Of a stretch of 64,000 nt of DNA, positions 19,139 through 30,652 are shown piece by piece. Under the pieces are notes generated by a model. That model was not told the origin of the DNA and ran no database searches. It saw only the letters and a list, made by a program, of their open reading frames with translations. Made by a program: the position numbers and the translations under genes. The DNA comes from Aurantiacibacter xanthus (GTDB lineage: Bacteria; Pseudomonadota; Alphaproteobacteria; Sphingomonadales; Sphingomonadaceae): contig NZ_QXFM01000015.1 in assembly GCF_003584015.1 (NCBI RefSeq), positions 1 through 64,000 on the forward strand, in the 5' to 3' direction. Within the stretch, counting starts at the first letter, position 1. The number at the start of each line of letters is the position of its first letter.

Positions 19139-20008
19139 CTACTGTATGCGGCGGACACGCATGCCCTGCGCCTCCAGCAGCGCGGGCAGGCCCTGCTCGC
19201 CCAGCATATGCGCCGCGCCCACCGCCACGAACGGCTTGCGCCCCGCTTCGATCATCGGGGCGATCTGCCCGGCCCAGGCCTGGTTGCGCCGGTCGAGCAG
19301 GGCGGCACGCAGGCCCGGTTCGCTGAGCATTCCGGTCATGGCGAGGTGGGACAGCCGGTCGAGATCGCCGCTGAGCCAGGCCGCGCGCATGGCCTTTTCA
19401 TCCTCAGCGCTGTCATCGTCGACCACGGCGTGCAGCAGCGCCTTCTGATCCGCCGGCGAGAGCGCGTCGAAGATGCCGAACTGCGCGGCATAGCTTTCCA
19501 GCCCCACCACCGGTTTGTTGCCCGCCATCAGCGCGCGGTCGACACCGTTTTCGCCCATATCCTCAGCCGAAACGCTGGCGATCCGGAGCGCGGCGGCCCA
19601 GTCCTCGATATCGGGCGGAAGGATGGCGGCGGTGTCGCCGATCTTCGCATCGAGTCGCTGGTTGAAGGCGCGGTCCTGCCGGGCGCGGAACGGGCCGAGG
19701 CGGGGGGTATAGGCGAGCTTGCCGAAGGCCTCTGCCGCTTGTCCGGCATCTCCGAGGTCGGCGATTTCGACCACCAGCACATCGGCCTCGTCGAAGGCGT
19801 TATCGAGCGCGGCGCTGTGCCAGCGGGCGCCATCGGGGAGGGCGTGGATGGTGCCGAACAGCCAGGCTTTCTGGCCTTCGCTTGCGGTCACTTCCCATAG
19901 CGCGGGGGCAGGGTCACCCGGCGCGATCTGTGCCGGTTCGGATTGCAGAACGTCGCACGCCGCCAGCCCGAAGGCCAGCAGCAGCACGGCGAGCAGGGCG
20001 CGGATCAA
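19139..20008 (-). CDS. TraB/GumN-family lipoprotein (paralogue A)
   Basis: 289 residues. The start is a TTG at 20008 that overlaps the stop of the upstream paralogue (TTGA), giving a lipoprotein signal LLAVLLLAFGLAACDV. The TraB/GumN domain is marked by the N-terminal WLFGTIHALPDG motif and the C-terminal VAVGAAHMLGEQGLPALLEA motif, both with the conserved His. The family has the Tiki-type metallopeptidase fold; the bacterial function is largely unknown. It is one of three paralogues within 4 kb and is translationally coupled to paralogue B. Confidence 0.8.
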   Translation of the reverse strand: MIRALLAVLLLAFGLAACDVLQSEPAQIAPGDPAPALWEVTASEGQKAWLFGTIHALPDGARWHSAALDNAFDEADVLVVEIADLGDAGQAAEAFGKLAYTPRLGPFRARQDRAFNQRLDAKIGDTAAILPPDIEDWAAALRIASVSAEDMGENGVDRALMAGNKPVVGLESYAAQFGIFDALSPADQKALLHAVVDDDSAEDEKAMRAAWLSGDLDRLSHLAMTGMLSEPGLRAALLDRRNQAWAGQIAPMIEAGRKPFVAVGAAHMLGEQGLPALLEAQGMRVRRIQ

Positions 20009-20907
20009 TGGACCCGCTCGACCTTGTATCCGCGCTTGGCCAGCTGTTCCTGCACGCTGCCGTCGCCCGCCAGATGACCCGCGCCCACGGCAATGAACAC
20101 GGTGCCCGGTTCGGCCAGACGGTGCTCGATCCAGCCCGCCCAGTTGCGGTTGCGGTCGATCAGCAGGCGTTGATAAAGCGCCGGGTCTTCGAGCCCCTCG
20201 TTCATCTTGGCGGCAAGGCCCACAGCATCGCCGACCACCCACCGGTCGATCAGTTCGCGCAGGTTTCTGGCCGCATCGGGCACGGCCTCGACCGTCGCAT
20301 CGAGAAAGGTCAGCTGATCGGCAACCGGCATGTCATCGAACAGCGCGACCTGCTCCTCCAGTGTTTCGAGCGCATCCTTGCGCTTGTTCGCGCCCGCGCG
20401 GGTGAGCACCATGTCGACGCCCGCTGCCGGGTCGATCCCCGACTGCACCAGCGGCAGCACCGAGAGGTTCATCGCCGCATACCACGGCTCGACCGGATCG
20501 AGCGCGCCCGGCGGCAGGCCGAGGTCGATCATCGCCTGCTCGTATTGCTTGCGGTCTTCGGGCGTCATCAGGTCGCGCAGGTTCTGCCCGTCCGTCAGCA
20601 TGGCCGAGCCGGTCAGCGCCTGGGTGAGGGCGAGCTGGTCGTCCATGGCGATCTCGGTGACGAGTTCGTCGGAGGCCTCGAAGGCGGCTGCCACGCGCCC
20701 GTCGTACCACTGGACATCGCTGGGCAGGGCATGGACTGTGCCGAACAGGTATATCGTGGTGTCTTCGTCAGCGAGCTTCCACAAGGCGGGGCCTGCCGGA
20801 ACCGGCGCGGCGGCATATTGGGGATCGGCGTCGGCAGCCGCGCAGCCGCCCGTGAACATGAGCGCGATGGTGCCAGCGGCGCGGGCGAGAGACTTGAGAA
20901 GCTGCAT
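20005..20907 (-). CDS. TraB/GumN-family lipoprotein (paralogue B)
   Basis: 300 residues. The ATG at 20907 gives the leader MQLLKSLARAAG and a lipobox ending LMFTGGCAAAD. Core motifs are IYLFGTVHALPSD near the N-terminus and FIAVGAGHLAGDGSVQEQLA near the C-terminus, plus NRNWAGWIEHRL, which is shared with the other two copies. The gene ends in a 4-base overlap with paralogue A. About 120 bases upstream begins a low-GC gene that separates it from paralogue C. Likely outer-membrane-anchored and facing the periplasm; substrate unknown. Confidence 0.82.
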   Translation of the reverse strand: MQLLKSLARAAGTIALMFTGGCAAADADPQYAAAPVPAGPALWKLADEDTTIYLFGTVHALPSDVQWYDGRVAAAFEASDELVTEIAMDDQLALTQALTGSAMLTDGQNLRDLMTPEDRKQYEQAMIDLGLPPGALDPVEPWYAAMNLSVLPLVQSGIDPAAGVDMVLTRAGANKRKDALETLEEQVALFDDMPVADQLTFLDATVEAVPDAARNLRELIDRWVVGDAVGLAAKMNEGLEDPALYQRLLIDRNRNWAGWIEHRLAEPGTVFIAVGAGHLAGDGSVQEQLAKRGYKVERVH

Positions 20908-21025
20908 GGGGCGATTTTTCCAGACTGACCCGCGCGAGATAGGGCTTTGGGGGCTGGGTTTCCAGTGGGATGGCGGGTGCATTTCGGTCGCGGTCAGCGA
21001 TCCCTATAAAAGATCAACGAAGCAA

Positions 21026-21685
21026 CTAATTATTTGACGGAGCCGGTGATGGTATCAGCGCAGGTTGATCCGCGATCGGAGTTATCCAATGCCAATCCGG
21101 GTTATAGCGTCCGTAAAATAGCAGATTTAGGTTGAAGAACTGGCAATTATCGAAATCGCAACCCGGAAAGTAGATTGCATTCTTGGAAATCACAGCCGGG
21201 TCCGTTTGAATGCAATCCACGTCATTATATAAATTGTTTCTGAATAATGGAGGTGTTCCGTCTCTTCCATTTAGGCAAACAACGATATTTCCTGGACCAA
21301 TTATCTCGCAGTTTATGAACTTACGATTTTCGAGATGTTGCCGCCCTGCTGGAACCAAATCTTTCAGAAAAATTCTTTTATTCTCGAACGTTGTAGCCAT
21401 TGGATCAAACGGCGAGCTGTCTGAACTCAACCTTGAGAGCATGCGCGCTTGCGCATTGTTTACCCTCCAGCCCCCAATGAGCGCCAAGCTTAGACTGGTG
21501 AGGGCGAAGACGCCTAGCGCGACGGACAGCCAGCCAAAAGCCCCGAACTGTGCTATCCATTCTATGCTAGTTGATAGATAGGCCATTAGTATCGCGAAGC
21601 CGCCGACTGGCAGAAATGGCCAAATTGTAAGCCCATTCGCGATGCGACTGGTCCAAGTGTCTATAAAAGTTGAGATCCTTCCCAT
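21026..21685 (-). CDS. Low-GC two-helix membrane protein of unknown function
   Basis: 219 residues in a stretch visibly richer in A and T than its neighbours, with codons (ATA, AAT, TTA) rare elsewhere in the window. Two transmembrane helices lie near residues 17-44 and 47-73 (for example WLSVALGVFALTSLSLALIG). The soluble part of about 145 residues has short repeating patches, RKFINCEIIGPGNIVV and CDFDNCQFFNLNLLFYG. These are reminiscent of a right-handed beta-helix or pentapeptide-like fold, and the Cys-x-Phe spacing is suggestive. I recognise no family. It looks horizontally acquired and sits inside a TraB/GumN gene cluster. Confidence 0.6.
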   Translation of the reverse strand: MGRISTFIDTWTSRIANGLTIWPFLPVGGFAILMAYLSTSIEWIAQFGAFGWLSVALGVFALTSLSLALIGGWRVNNAQARMLSRLSSDSSPFDPMATTFENKRIFLKDLVPAGRQHLENRKFINCEIIGPGNIVVCLNGRDGTPPLFRNNLYNDVDCIQTDPAVISKNAIYFPGCDFDNCQFFNLNLLFYGRYNPDWHWITPIADQPALIPSPAPSNN

Positions 21686-21849
21686 GCCCTCGTCATATCA
21701 CGCCCCTTAAAGATTGAGGAGTCAGTCACACGGACCTGCCAGTACTTGTCCGAAGATGGGAAGCTTTAGGATATATGACATTAAGCTATGCGGAAGCGAT
21801 GGGATAGAAGCCCGTCCCAATAATGCCTTTAGTTTGATGTGCTTGCGGC

Positions 21850-22827
21850 CTAATTAATCCGCTCCGCCACCAACCCTCGCGCCTCAAGCATAGCCAGCAC
21901 CGAGCGCGGACCCTCGAAATGCCCCGCTCCCACCGCCACCAGCACCGTTCCCGGCCGCTCCAGCCGCGTTTCGATCCACCCGGCCCAGGCGTGGTTGCGG
22001 CGGGTCAGCAGCACATCGTCGAACGCCGCCGCCAGCTTGCCATCGCCCAGCCCGAGGTCGAACTCCTCGCCGACGAGCCCGCGCGCCCAGTCGTGCTCCA
22101 TCTGCCAGGTCTGCGGCTCGAACAGAGAAGCGCCGGCACCGCGATAGCTCTTGGGCGACTTGCCGCTCCAGCGGGCAAGGTCGGCCTCCAGTTCGCGGAT
22201 CAGCCCGCGTTCGTCGATCCGCATCAGGTTGAGCAGCACCGCGCCGTGGTCCTCGATCGAGCCGATCGGCTTGCCGGCCTCTGTGAACTCGGCCTCCAGC
22301 ACGCTTTCCACGCCCAGTTCGGGCCGCGACAGGCTCGGCTCGCCAGCGACGCTAAAGCCGAAGCCCATCGCCATCAGGGGCAGCGGCAAGGTATCGACCT
22401 CGTCGAACCACGCCCCCGAGTTTTCGATCAGGGCGCGCCATTTCTCGCGCGCTGCGGGTGAGAGCTGCCGCGAGGTGGGCATGCGCGAGGCGGCGATGGC
22501 GCCGTATTTCCGCCTGTAGGCGGCGAGGCTCGCCATGGTATCTTCGGAGCTGCTTTCGAGCACCAGTTCGTCCGCCTCGGTGACGATTGTGTCAAACAGC
22601 GGGCTGCGCCAGCGGAAGCCGGGCGGCAGGGCGTGAATAGTGCCGAACAGGTAAATCGTGCTGTCCTTGCCGGTCAGCCGCCAGATCGCCGGGGCGGGCT
22701 CGTAGTCCTGTTCCAGCGCGGCGGGGCCCTCGGCGCGCAGGGGAGTGGCCGCCAGCGTCCCGCAGAGCAGCAGCAGGGCGGTCAGTCGAGCGGTCAGTCG
22801 GGCGAGCAGGGAAAGCGCATGCAGCAT
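21850..22827 (-). CDS. TraB/GumN-family secreted protein (paralogue C)
   Basis: 325 residues. The ATG at 22827 gives a long signal sequence (LTALLLLCGTLAATPLRAEG). The TraB/GumN motifs are IYLFGTIHALPPGFRW and VLVAVGAGHFEGPRSVLAML, with the shared NHAWAGWIETRLERPGT segment. Unlike copies A and B it lacks a lipobox, so it is probably soluble in the periplasm. It is separated from B by the low-GC gene and about 165 bases with nothing recognisable. It is divergent from glyQ, with fewer than 100 bases between the starts. Confidence 0.82.
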   Translation of the reverse strand: MLHALSLLARLTARLTALLLLCGTLAATPLRAEGPAALEQDYEPAPAIWRLTGKDSTIYLFGTIHALPPGFRWRSPLFDTIVTEADELVLESSSEDTMASLAAYRRKYGAIAASRMPTSRQLSPAAREKWRALIENSGAWFDEVDTLPLPLMAMGFGFSVAGEPSLSRPELGVESVLEAEFTEAGKPIGSIEDHGAVLLNLMRIDERGLIRELEADLARWSGKSPKSYRGAGASLFEPQTWQMEHDWARGLVGEEFDLGLGDGKLAAAFDDVLLTRRNHAWAGWIETRLERPGTVLVAVGAGHFEGPRSVLAMLEARGLVAERIN

Positions 22828-22924
22828 AGCGGTGCGAGGGAACTGCAACAGTCCCGGCCTGTCAAGCACGCGCGCGAGGCTGGCCCATTGACGCCCCCGC
22901 GCGCTTGAGCCATGCGCCGCTGCC

Positions 22925-23836
22925 ATGATGGCCGAGACCGCGCGCAACCCGCAAACCAGCTTTCAGGACATGATCCTGACGCTGCACGACTTCTGGAGCC
23001 GTAATGGCTGCCTGATCCTCCAGCCTTATGACATGCGCATGGGCGCGGGCACGTTCAATCCTGCCACCACCCTGCGCGCGCTCGGGCCGGAGCCGTGGAA
23101 CGCCGCCTATGTCCAGCCCTGCCGCCGCCCGACCGACGGCCGCTATGGCGAGAACCCGAACCGGCTTCAGCATTACTACCAGTATCAGGTGATCCTGAAA
23201 CCAAGCCCGGCTAACATTCAGGACCTCTACTTGGAAAGCCTGAAGCTGATCGGGATCGATCCGCTGACCCACGATATCCGCTTCGTGGAAGACGACTGGG
23301 AATCGCCGACGCTGGGTGCCTGGGGCCTGGGCTGGGAAGTCTGGTGCGACGGGATGGAAGTCACCCAGTTCACCTATTTTCAGCAGATGGGCGGGTTCGA
23401 CTGCAAACCTGTCGCGGGTGAGCTGACCTACGGGCTTGAGCGGCTGGCGATGTATATTCAGGGCGTCGACAACGTCTACGATCTGAACTTCGACGGGCGC
23501 GGCGTGTCTTATGGCGATGTGTTCCTTGAGAACGAGCGTCAGATGTCGAAGTGGAATTTCGAGGTCGCCAATACCGAGGCGCTGTTCGACCTGTTCAACA
23601 AGGCCGAGGCCGAGTGCCAGCTGAGCCTCGAAAACAACGTCCCCATCGCCGCCTACGAGCAGGCGATCGAGGCCAGCCACGTGTTCAACCTGTTGCAGGC
23701 GCGCGGCGTGATCTCGGTGCAGGAGCGGGCCAGCTACATGGGCCGCGTGCGCGATCTCGCGCGCGGGTCTTGCGAAAAATATGCCGAGAAACTGATGCCC
23801 GAATGGCAGGCAAAATATCCGGAGTGGTCGCTGTGA
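22925..23836 (+). CDS. glyQ: Glycyl-tRNA synthetase alpha subunit
   Basis: 303 residues of the catalytic class II chain of the alpha2beta2 glycyl-tRNA synthetase. Diagnostic segments are [55 protein letters not shown] and [13 protein letters not shown]. It activates glycine; the beta subunit encoded by glyS completes tRNA charging. Two ATGs (22925, 22928) are adjacent; either may be used. The pair is on the plus strand with a palindromic repeat in the 118 bases between them, so the operon is interrupted by that element. Confidence 0.97.
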   Translation: MMAETARNPQTSFQDMILTLHDFWSRNGCLILQPYDMRMGAGTFNPATTLRALGPEPWNAAYVQPCRRPTDGRYGENPNRLQHYYQYQVILKPSPANIQDLYLESLKLIGIDPLTHDIRFVEDDWESPTLGAWGLGWEVWCDGMEVTQFTYFQQMGGFDCKPVAGELTYGLERLAMYIQGVDNVYDLNFDGRGVSYGDVFLENERQMSKWNFEVANTEALFDLFNKAEAECQLSLENNVPIAAYEQAIEASHVFNLLQARGVISVQERASYMGRVRDLARGSCEKYAEKLMPEWQAKYPEWSL

Positions 23837-23849
23837 GCTGTCCGGCCCC

Positions 23850-23946
23850 CACACCCGTTCGCCCTGAGCTTGTCGAAGGGCTGTATTACTCTTTTGTCGA
23901 ACCTGTGAAGAGAAGTGCAGTGCTTCGACAAGCTCAGCACGATCGG
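23850..23946. repeat. Palindromic repeat, CCTGAGCTTGTCGAAGG family (copy 2)
   Basis: Inverted arms near 23859-23881 and 23921-23940 share the core GAGCTTGTCGAAG. The element lies between glyQ and glyS and ends only a few bases before the glyS start. It may form a stem that shields the glyS translation start or reduces read-through. Confidence 0.8.
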
Positions 23947-23954
23947 AGTATGTG

Positions 23955-26162
23955 ATGAGCGATTTCCTGCTCGAACTGCGCTGCGAGGAAATTCCCGCCC
24001 GGATGCAGGCTGGCGCGCGCGCTGAACTGGCCAAACTGTTCGCCCGCGAGATGGACGCCGCCGGTGTTTCTGTGGGCGAGGTCGAGGTTGTCTCGACCCC
24101 GCGCCGTCTGGCGCTGATCGCCAAGGGCCTGCCGCAGGCAACCGAGGCGGTGCGCGAGGAGGCCAAGGGCCCGCCGGTCGGCGCGCCCGATGCCGCCGTC
24201 GACGGTTTCTGTAACAAGAACGGCGTCACCCGCGACCAGCTCGAACAGCGCGAGGTCAAGGGCCGCGCGACATGGTTCGCCGTGATCGAGAAGCCGGGGC
24301 GCGCCACCAGCGATGTTCTGGCCGCAGCGATTCCGGCGATTATCCGCGACTTCTCGTGGCCCAAGTCGATGCGCTGGGGTGCGGCCTCGCTCTCGACCGA
24401 GTCGCTGCGCTGGGTGCGTCCGCTGTCGGGCATCGTGGCGCTGCTGGGCGGTGAACTGGTGCCCTGCGAAGTGGGCGGGATCGCCTCGGGCCGCGTGACG
24501 CGCGGGCACCGGTTCCATTCCTCGGGCGACATCGAAATCGCGAACGCAGGCGACTATGCCGCCAAGCTGCGTGCGGCCCATGTGATCGTCGACCATGAGG
24601 AACGGCAGAACATTATCCGCGAGGGTGCCGCTAAGGCTGCTGCCGCTGCGGGGCTGACGCTGGTCGCTGACGAGGGGCTGGTGGTGGAGAACGCTGGCCT
24701 GACCGAATGGCCGGTGCCGCTGCTGGGCCGCTTCGACGAGGCGTTCCTCGACGTACCGCCCGAGGTGATCCAGCTGACGGCGCGGGTGAACCAGAAGTAT
24801 TTTGTCTGCGAGGATGCGCAGGGCAAGCTCGCCAATGCCTTCGTCTGCACCGCCAATATCGTGGCCTCCGACGGCGGCGCCGCGATTGTCGACGGCAACC
24901 GCAAGGTGCTGGCGGCGCGGCTGAGTGATGCGCGGTTCTTCTGGGAACTCGATCAGAAGACCAAGCTGCGCGAACAGGCGAAAAAGCTGGAACGGATCAC
25001 CTTCCACGAGAAGCTCGGCACTGTTGCCGATAAGGTCGACCGGGTGGCGAAGCTGGCCGCATGGCTCGTGTCCGATGCTCGCGCGCCCAACGGCGATCAC
25101 AACCTTGCCCGTCAGGCAGCCGAACTGTGCAAGTCCGACCTCGTCACCGAAATGGTCGGCGAGTTCCCCGAGCTTCAGGGCCTTATGGGCGGCTATTATG
25201 CCGAGAAGGAAGGGCTGGACCCGCAGGTTGTCGCTGCGATCCGCGATCACTACAAGCCTGTCGGACAGGATGACGAAGTGCCGACTGCGCCGCTTACGGT
25301 GGCCGTGAGCCTTGCAGACAAGCTCGATAACCTGTTCAGCTTCTTTAACATCGATATCCTGCCGACCGGTTCGAAAGACCCCTTCGCGTTGCGCCGTGCG
25401 GCGCTGGGCTATCTGCGGCTGGTGCAGGCCAACGGGCTTGAGCTGTCGCTGGAGCAGGCGGCGCAAGCATGGGGCGGCCTTGGCCGGGCCAAGCTCGGTA
25501 CCCGCGTTTCGGAGTTCCTGTCCGACCGCCTTGCCGTGCAGCTGCGCGACGAGGGTGTGCGCCACGATTACATCGCTGCGTCGCGCGAGTGGAAGGGCCA
25601 GCCTGACAGCCGCACCGACCGGATCGAAGCGCGCGCACGTGCGCTGACATCGTTCCTCGAAACCGAAGACGGCACCAACCTGCTCGCCGGCTACAAGCGC
25701 GCGGCCAACATCCTCAAGAAAGAGGACTGGGACATAACTCCCCTCCCCACAGGGGAGGGGCCGGGGGTGGGGGATGCCACGTCCGATCCGTCGCATACCC
25801 ACCCCAACCCCTCCCTTGAGGGAGGGGCTTTTGCGGCCACCGGCGACGAAGACCCGCTCGACAATGTCGACGATCCGCAGATGCGCGACATATATGCCGA
25901 ACAAGTCCACGAACCCGCCGAAGCCGCGCTGATCGCAGCGCTCGCCGAGGCCGAGCCGCGCGCCGCCATGGCCGTCACCAACGAGGACTTCGCCGCCGCC
26001 ATGGCCGCGCTTGCCTCGTTGCGCGCGCCAATCGACGCATTCTTTGACAATGTCACCGTAAATGACCCGGATCAGAACAAGCGCAAGGCCCGCCTTGACC
26101 TGCTTGCGCAATTCCGTGTTGCAGTGCACAAAGTTGCAGATTTCTCGAAGATCGAGGGCTGA
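23955..26162 (+). CDS. glyS: Glycyl-tRNA synthetase beta subunit with an in-frame repeat-derived insertion
   Basis: 735 residues of the tRNA-binding beta chain. The start MSDFLLELRCEEIPARMQ is the family N-terminus; a GTG three bases upstream is possible. The HD-like core (LFSFFNIDILPTGSKDPFALRR) and the anticodon-binding C-terminus are present and undisrupted. Residues 594-626 (TPLPTGEGPGVGDATS then HTHPNPSLEGGAF) have no counterpart in the family as I know it. They are encoded by a GC-rich palindromic repeat of 99 bases, exactly 33 codons, at 25734-25832. The insertion lies in a linker before the C-terminal domain, so the enzyme is probably active. It partners glyQ. Confidence 0.95.
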   Translation: MSDFLLELRCEEIPARMQAGARAELAKLFAREMDAAGVSVGEVEVVSTPRRLALIAKGLPQATEAVREEAKGPPVGAPDAAVDGFCNKNGVTRDQLEQREVKGRATWFAVIEKPGRATSDVLAAAIPAIIRDFSWPKSMRWGAASLSTESLRWVRPLSGIVALLGGELVPCEVGGIASGRVTRGHRFHSSGDIEIANAGDYAAKLRAAHVIVDHEERQNIIREGAAKAAAAAGLTLVADEGLVVENAGLTEWPVPLLGRFDEAFLDVPPEVIQLTARVNQKYFVCEDAQGKLANAFVCTANIVASDGGAAIVDGNRKVLAARLSDARFFWELDQKTKLREQAKKLERITFHEKLGTVADKVDRVAKLAAWLVSDARAPNGDHNLARQAAELCKSDLVTEMVGEFPELQGLMGGYYAEKEGLDPQVVAAIRDHYKPVGQDDEVPTAPLTVAVSLADKLDNLFSFFNIDILPTGSKDPFALRRAALGYLRLVQANGLELSLEQAAQAWGGLGRAKLGTRVSEFLSDRLAVQLRDEGVRHDYIAASREWKGQPDSRTDRIEARARALTSFLETEDGTNLLAGYKRAANILKKEDWDITPLPTGEGPGVGDATSDPSHTHPNPSLEGGAFAATGDEDPLDNVDDPQMRDIYAEQVHEPAEAALIAALAEAEPRAAMAVTNEDFAAAMAALASLRAPIDAFFDNVTVNDPDQNKRKARLDLLAQFRVAVHKVADFSKIEG
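25734..25832. repeat. Palindromic repeat inserted in frame in glyS
   Basis: It begins with CCCCTCCCC-ACA-GGGGAGGGG and ends with CCCCTCCC-TTGA-GGGAGGGG, the two hairpins flanking a GGGGGTGGG/CCCACCCC pair. The element at 47337-47432 has the same layout, there between genes. Its length is a multiple of three and it holds no stop codon in the glyS frame. Confidence 0.85.
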
Positions 26163-26217
26163 TCACACGGCCCCTCGGCCAAATCAAAACCATAACAGAA
26201 GCAGGATAGGGCACCAC

Positions 26218-28884
<2,667 letters not shown>

Positions 28885-28895
28885 CAGTTTTACCT

Positions 28896-28939
28896 CCGCT
28901 CACCCTGAGCTTGCCCTTCGACAGGCTCAGGGTGAGCGG
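28896..28939. repeat. Compact palindromic repeat after ppdK (copy 3)
   Basis: A perfect 15-bp inverted repeat (CCGCTCACCCTGAGC and its complement) with a 14-base loop containing CCCTTCGACA. It is a compact member of the CCTGAGCTTGTCGAAGG family between the convergent ppdK and methyltransferase genes, where it can act as a bidirectional terminator. Confidence 0.85.
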
Positions 28940-28950
28940 ACGGTGTCCTG

Positions 28951-29697
28951 TTATTTGCGGAATCCGCTGAGCGTCAGGATCTCGAACTCTTCGGTCCGGC
29001 GCTCGGCTCCGTCCATGAACTTGGCGGCGGCCAGCGCGGCCTGAGCGCGGCTGAGCCTCGGCACCGGCGAGGCCAGCGCGCGGCTGAGACCCTGAGCGCG
29101 CAAGTCGCGCAGAAGGTGGGCGAAGCTGCGGTAGCTGACCGAAAGCGGGCGCGAATCGACCACCGGGCTGGCATAGCCGCAGCGCGTCATCAGCTGACCG
29201 CCCGCGCGCACGTCGACCATCGGGTGCATGTGCGCCGCAGGCCGCTCGCCATCGGCGGCGAGCATGGCGTCGCGCAGCGCCGGAAGGCTGCCCGCGCCGG
29301 GGAAGCTCGCCACCATCAGCCCGCCGGGGCTGAGCGCACCGCGCAGATGGATCAGCGCGCCGGGCAGGTCGTTCACCGTGTCGAGCGTGCCGAAGCTGGC
29401 GATGAGGTCGAACCCGCCGACGGGGAAGGGGGTCTCCTCGTCAAAACCCTCCTCGGGGTGCAGCGAGACCACCTCGCAGCCGTGCGGCAATTGCGGCACG
29501 AGAAGGCCCGACCATTCGCCGATCAGCAGCGCGCGCGCGGGCACGTGACGCAGGAAGGCGAGGCGTTCGACCACGTCGTCGACCATGTCGTCGAGCAGGA
29601 AGCGTGCCTCATCGCCACGGGCTTGCATGGCGCGCATGCGGCGGCGGATGGCGAGGCGGCGGGCAGGGGCGAAAATCGTCGGAACGGGGGGAGTCAT
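28951..29697 (-). CDS. SAM-dependent methyltransferase-like protein (NDUFAF5/BioC type)
   Basis: 248 residues with a Rossmann-like methyltransferase core: ALLIGEWSGLLVPQLP as a degenerate motif I, FDLIASFGTLDTVNDLPGAL as motif IV, and LRGALSPGGLMVASFPGAG as motif V/VI. The glycine-rich loop is altered (GEWSG instead of GxGxG), as in the alphaproteobacterial and mitochondrial NDUFAF5-like group. A role in respiratory complex I arginine modification is therefore possible but unproven. It is divergent from comF, with 41 bases between starts, a pairing seen widely in alphaproteobacteria. Confidence 0.75.
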   Translation of the reverse strand: MTPPVPTIFAPARRLAIRRRMRAMQARGDEARFLLDDMVDDVVERLAFLRHVPARALLIGEWSGLLVPQLPHGCEVVSLHPEEGFDEETPFPVGGFDLIASFGTLDTVNDLPGALIHLRGALSPGGLMVASFPGAGSLPALRDAMLAADGERPAAHMHPMVDVRAGGQLMTRCGYASPVVDSRPLSVSYRSFAHLLRDLRAQGLSRALASPVPRLSRAQAALAAAKFMDGAERRTEEFEILTLSGFRK

Positions 29698-29738
29698 GGC
29701 GCTTGCCTACAGCCAGCCGGGCGCGCAGCATAGGTGCG

Positions 29739-30377
29739 ATGACAGTCGCGCAGGCTCTTGCTCCGCTGGTCGACCTGATCTGGCCGCCGCGCTGCCCGCT
29801 GTGCGGCGAGGGCATCGGCACGCAGACCGGTCTGTGCACCGGGTGCTGGTCGAAGCTCACCTTTCCCGAGGCCGAGGGCGGGGTGGTCGCCGCCGTTGCC
29901 TACAACGATCCGGCGCGCGACTTGGTGCTCGCCTTCAAGCGCGGGGGGAGGATTTCGCTCGCGCCGGTGCTGGCGCGGATGATGGCGGCGCGGCTCGGCC
30001 CGCTGGAGGGCGTGTGGCTGACCGTGCCCGTCCCGCTCCACCGCTGGCGGCTGTGGCAGCGCGGCTACAACCAGTCGGCGCTGCTCGCGCGCGAGCTGGC
30101 GGGGCTGACCGGCGCGCGGCTGGTGGTCGATGCGCTGGTGCGACGCAAGCATACGCCGAGTCTCGGCAGGCTGGGTAGCGCGGCGCGGGCACATGTGCTC
30201 GAAGGGGCCATCGCGGCAAACCCCTCGCGGTCGGCGCAACTGGCGGGGGCGAATGTCTTGCTGGTCGACGACGTACTGACCAGTAGCGCGACGACGCGGG
30301 CTTGTATTGCGGCGCTGGATGCGGCGGGCGCAGCGCGGGTGAGGGTGGTCTGCTTCGCGCGGGTGGGGCTCGATTAA
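29739..30377 (+). CDS. comF: ComF-family phosphoribosyltransferase-like protein
   Basis: 212 residues. The N-terminal zinc ribbon WPPRCPLCGEGIG ... GLCTGCW has four Cys. It is followed by a type I phosphoribosyltransferase-like domain with VPVPLHRWRLWQRGYNQS and the PRPP-loop motif NVLLVDDVLTSSATTRA. ComF is linked to DNA uptake in competent bacteria and to other roles elsewhere; no other competence genes are here. The ATG at 29739 starts just before the conserved region. The frame remains open upstream over the divergent methyltransferase gene and is ignored. A terminator follows. Confidence 0.88.
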   Translation: MTVAQALAPLVDLIWPPRCPLCGEGIGTQTGLCTGCWSKLTFPEAEGGVVAAVAYNDPARDLVLAFKRGGRISLAPVLARMMAARLGPLEGVWLTVPVPLHRWRLWQRGYNQSALLARELAGLTGARLVVDALVRRKHTPSLGRLGSAARAHVLEGAIAANPSRSAQLAGANVLLVDDVLTSSATTRACIAALDAAGAARVRVVCFARVGLD

Positions 30378-30385
30378 CCAACAAA

Positions 30386-30414
30386 AACGCCCGGAGGCAT
30401 GGCCCCCGGGCGTT
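30386..30414 (+). terminator. Terminator after comF
   Basis: A 9-bp stem (AACGCCCGG and its complement) with an 11-base loop begins nine bases after the comF stop codon. An A-run precedes the stem and no clear T-run follows, so it is a moderate candidate. Confidence 0.55.
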
Positions 30415-30652
30415 AGCGTGACGAATTTTCTAGAAGCTCGCGCTGCTCCCCCCTCAAGGCGCGCGCCGCTTCTAACCCTCATGAACTGGCGGTTACCGCC
30501 GAATTCCCCCCATTTCCCTGGCCTCGGCCTGAAATGAAGACGGCCCGTCCAAGCCGCACGTGCATGATTCCACTTGCGGGCCTCGCGCGAAACACTCATC
30601 GCACCGCAGCAAGGATTTTGCCGTATGGCTGTGATTATCCTGCAACAAACAA

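Noticed and set aside
21210-21581. Plus-strand open frame inside the low-GC island
   Set aside because: It is antisense to the two-helix membrane protein, which has a better structure (hydrophobic segments) and a start with suitable context.
30415-30652. Possible small RNA between comF and hisI
   Set aside because: A hairpin-like AGAAGC...GCTTCT pairing is visible near 30432-30473, but there is no clear promoter or terminator and no known RNA family, so it is not annotated.
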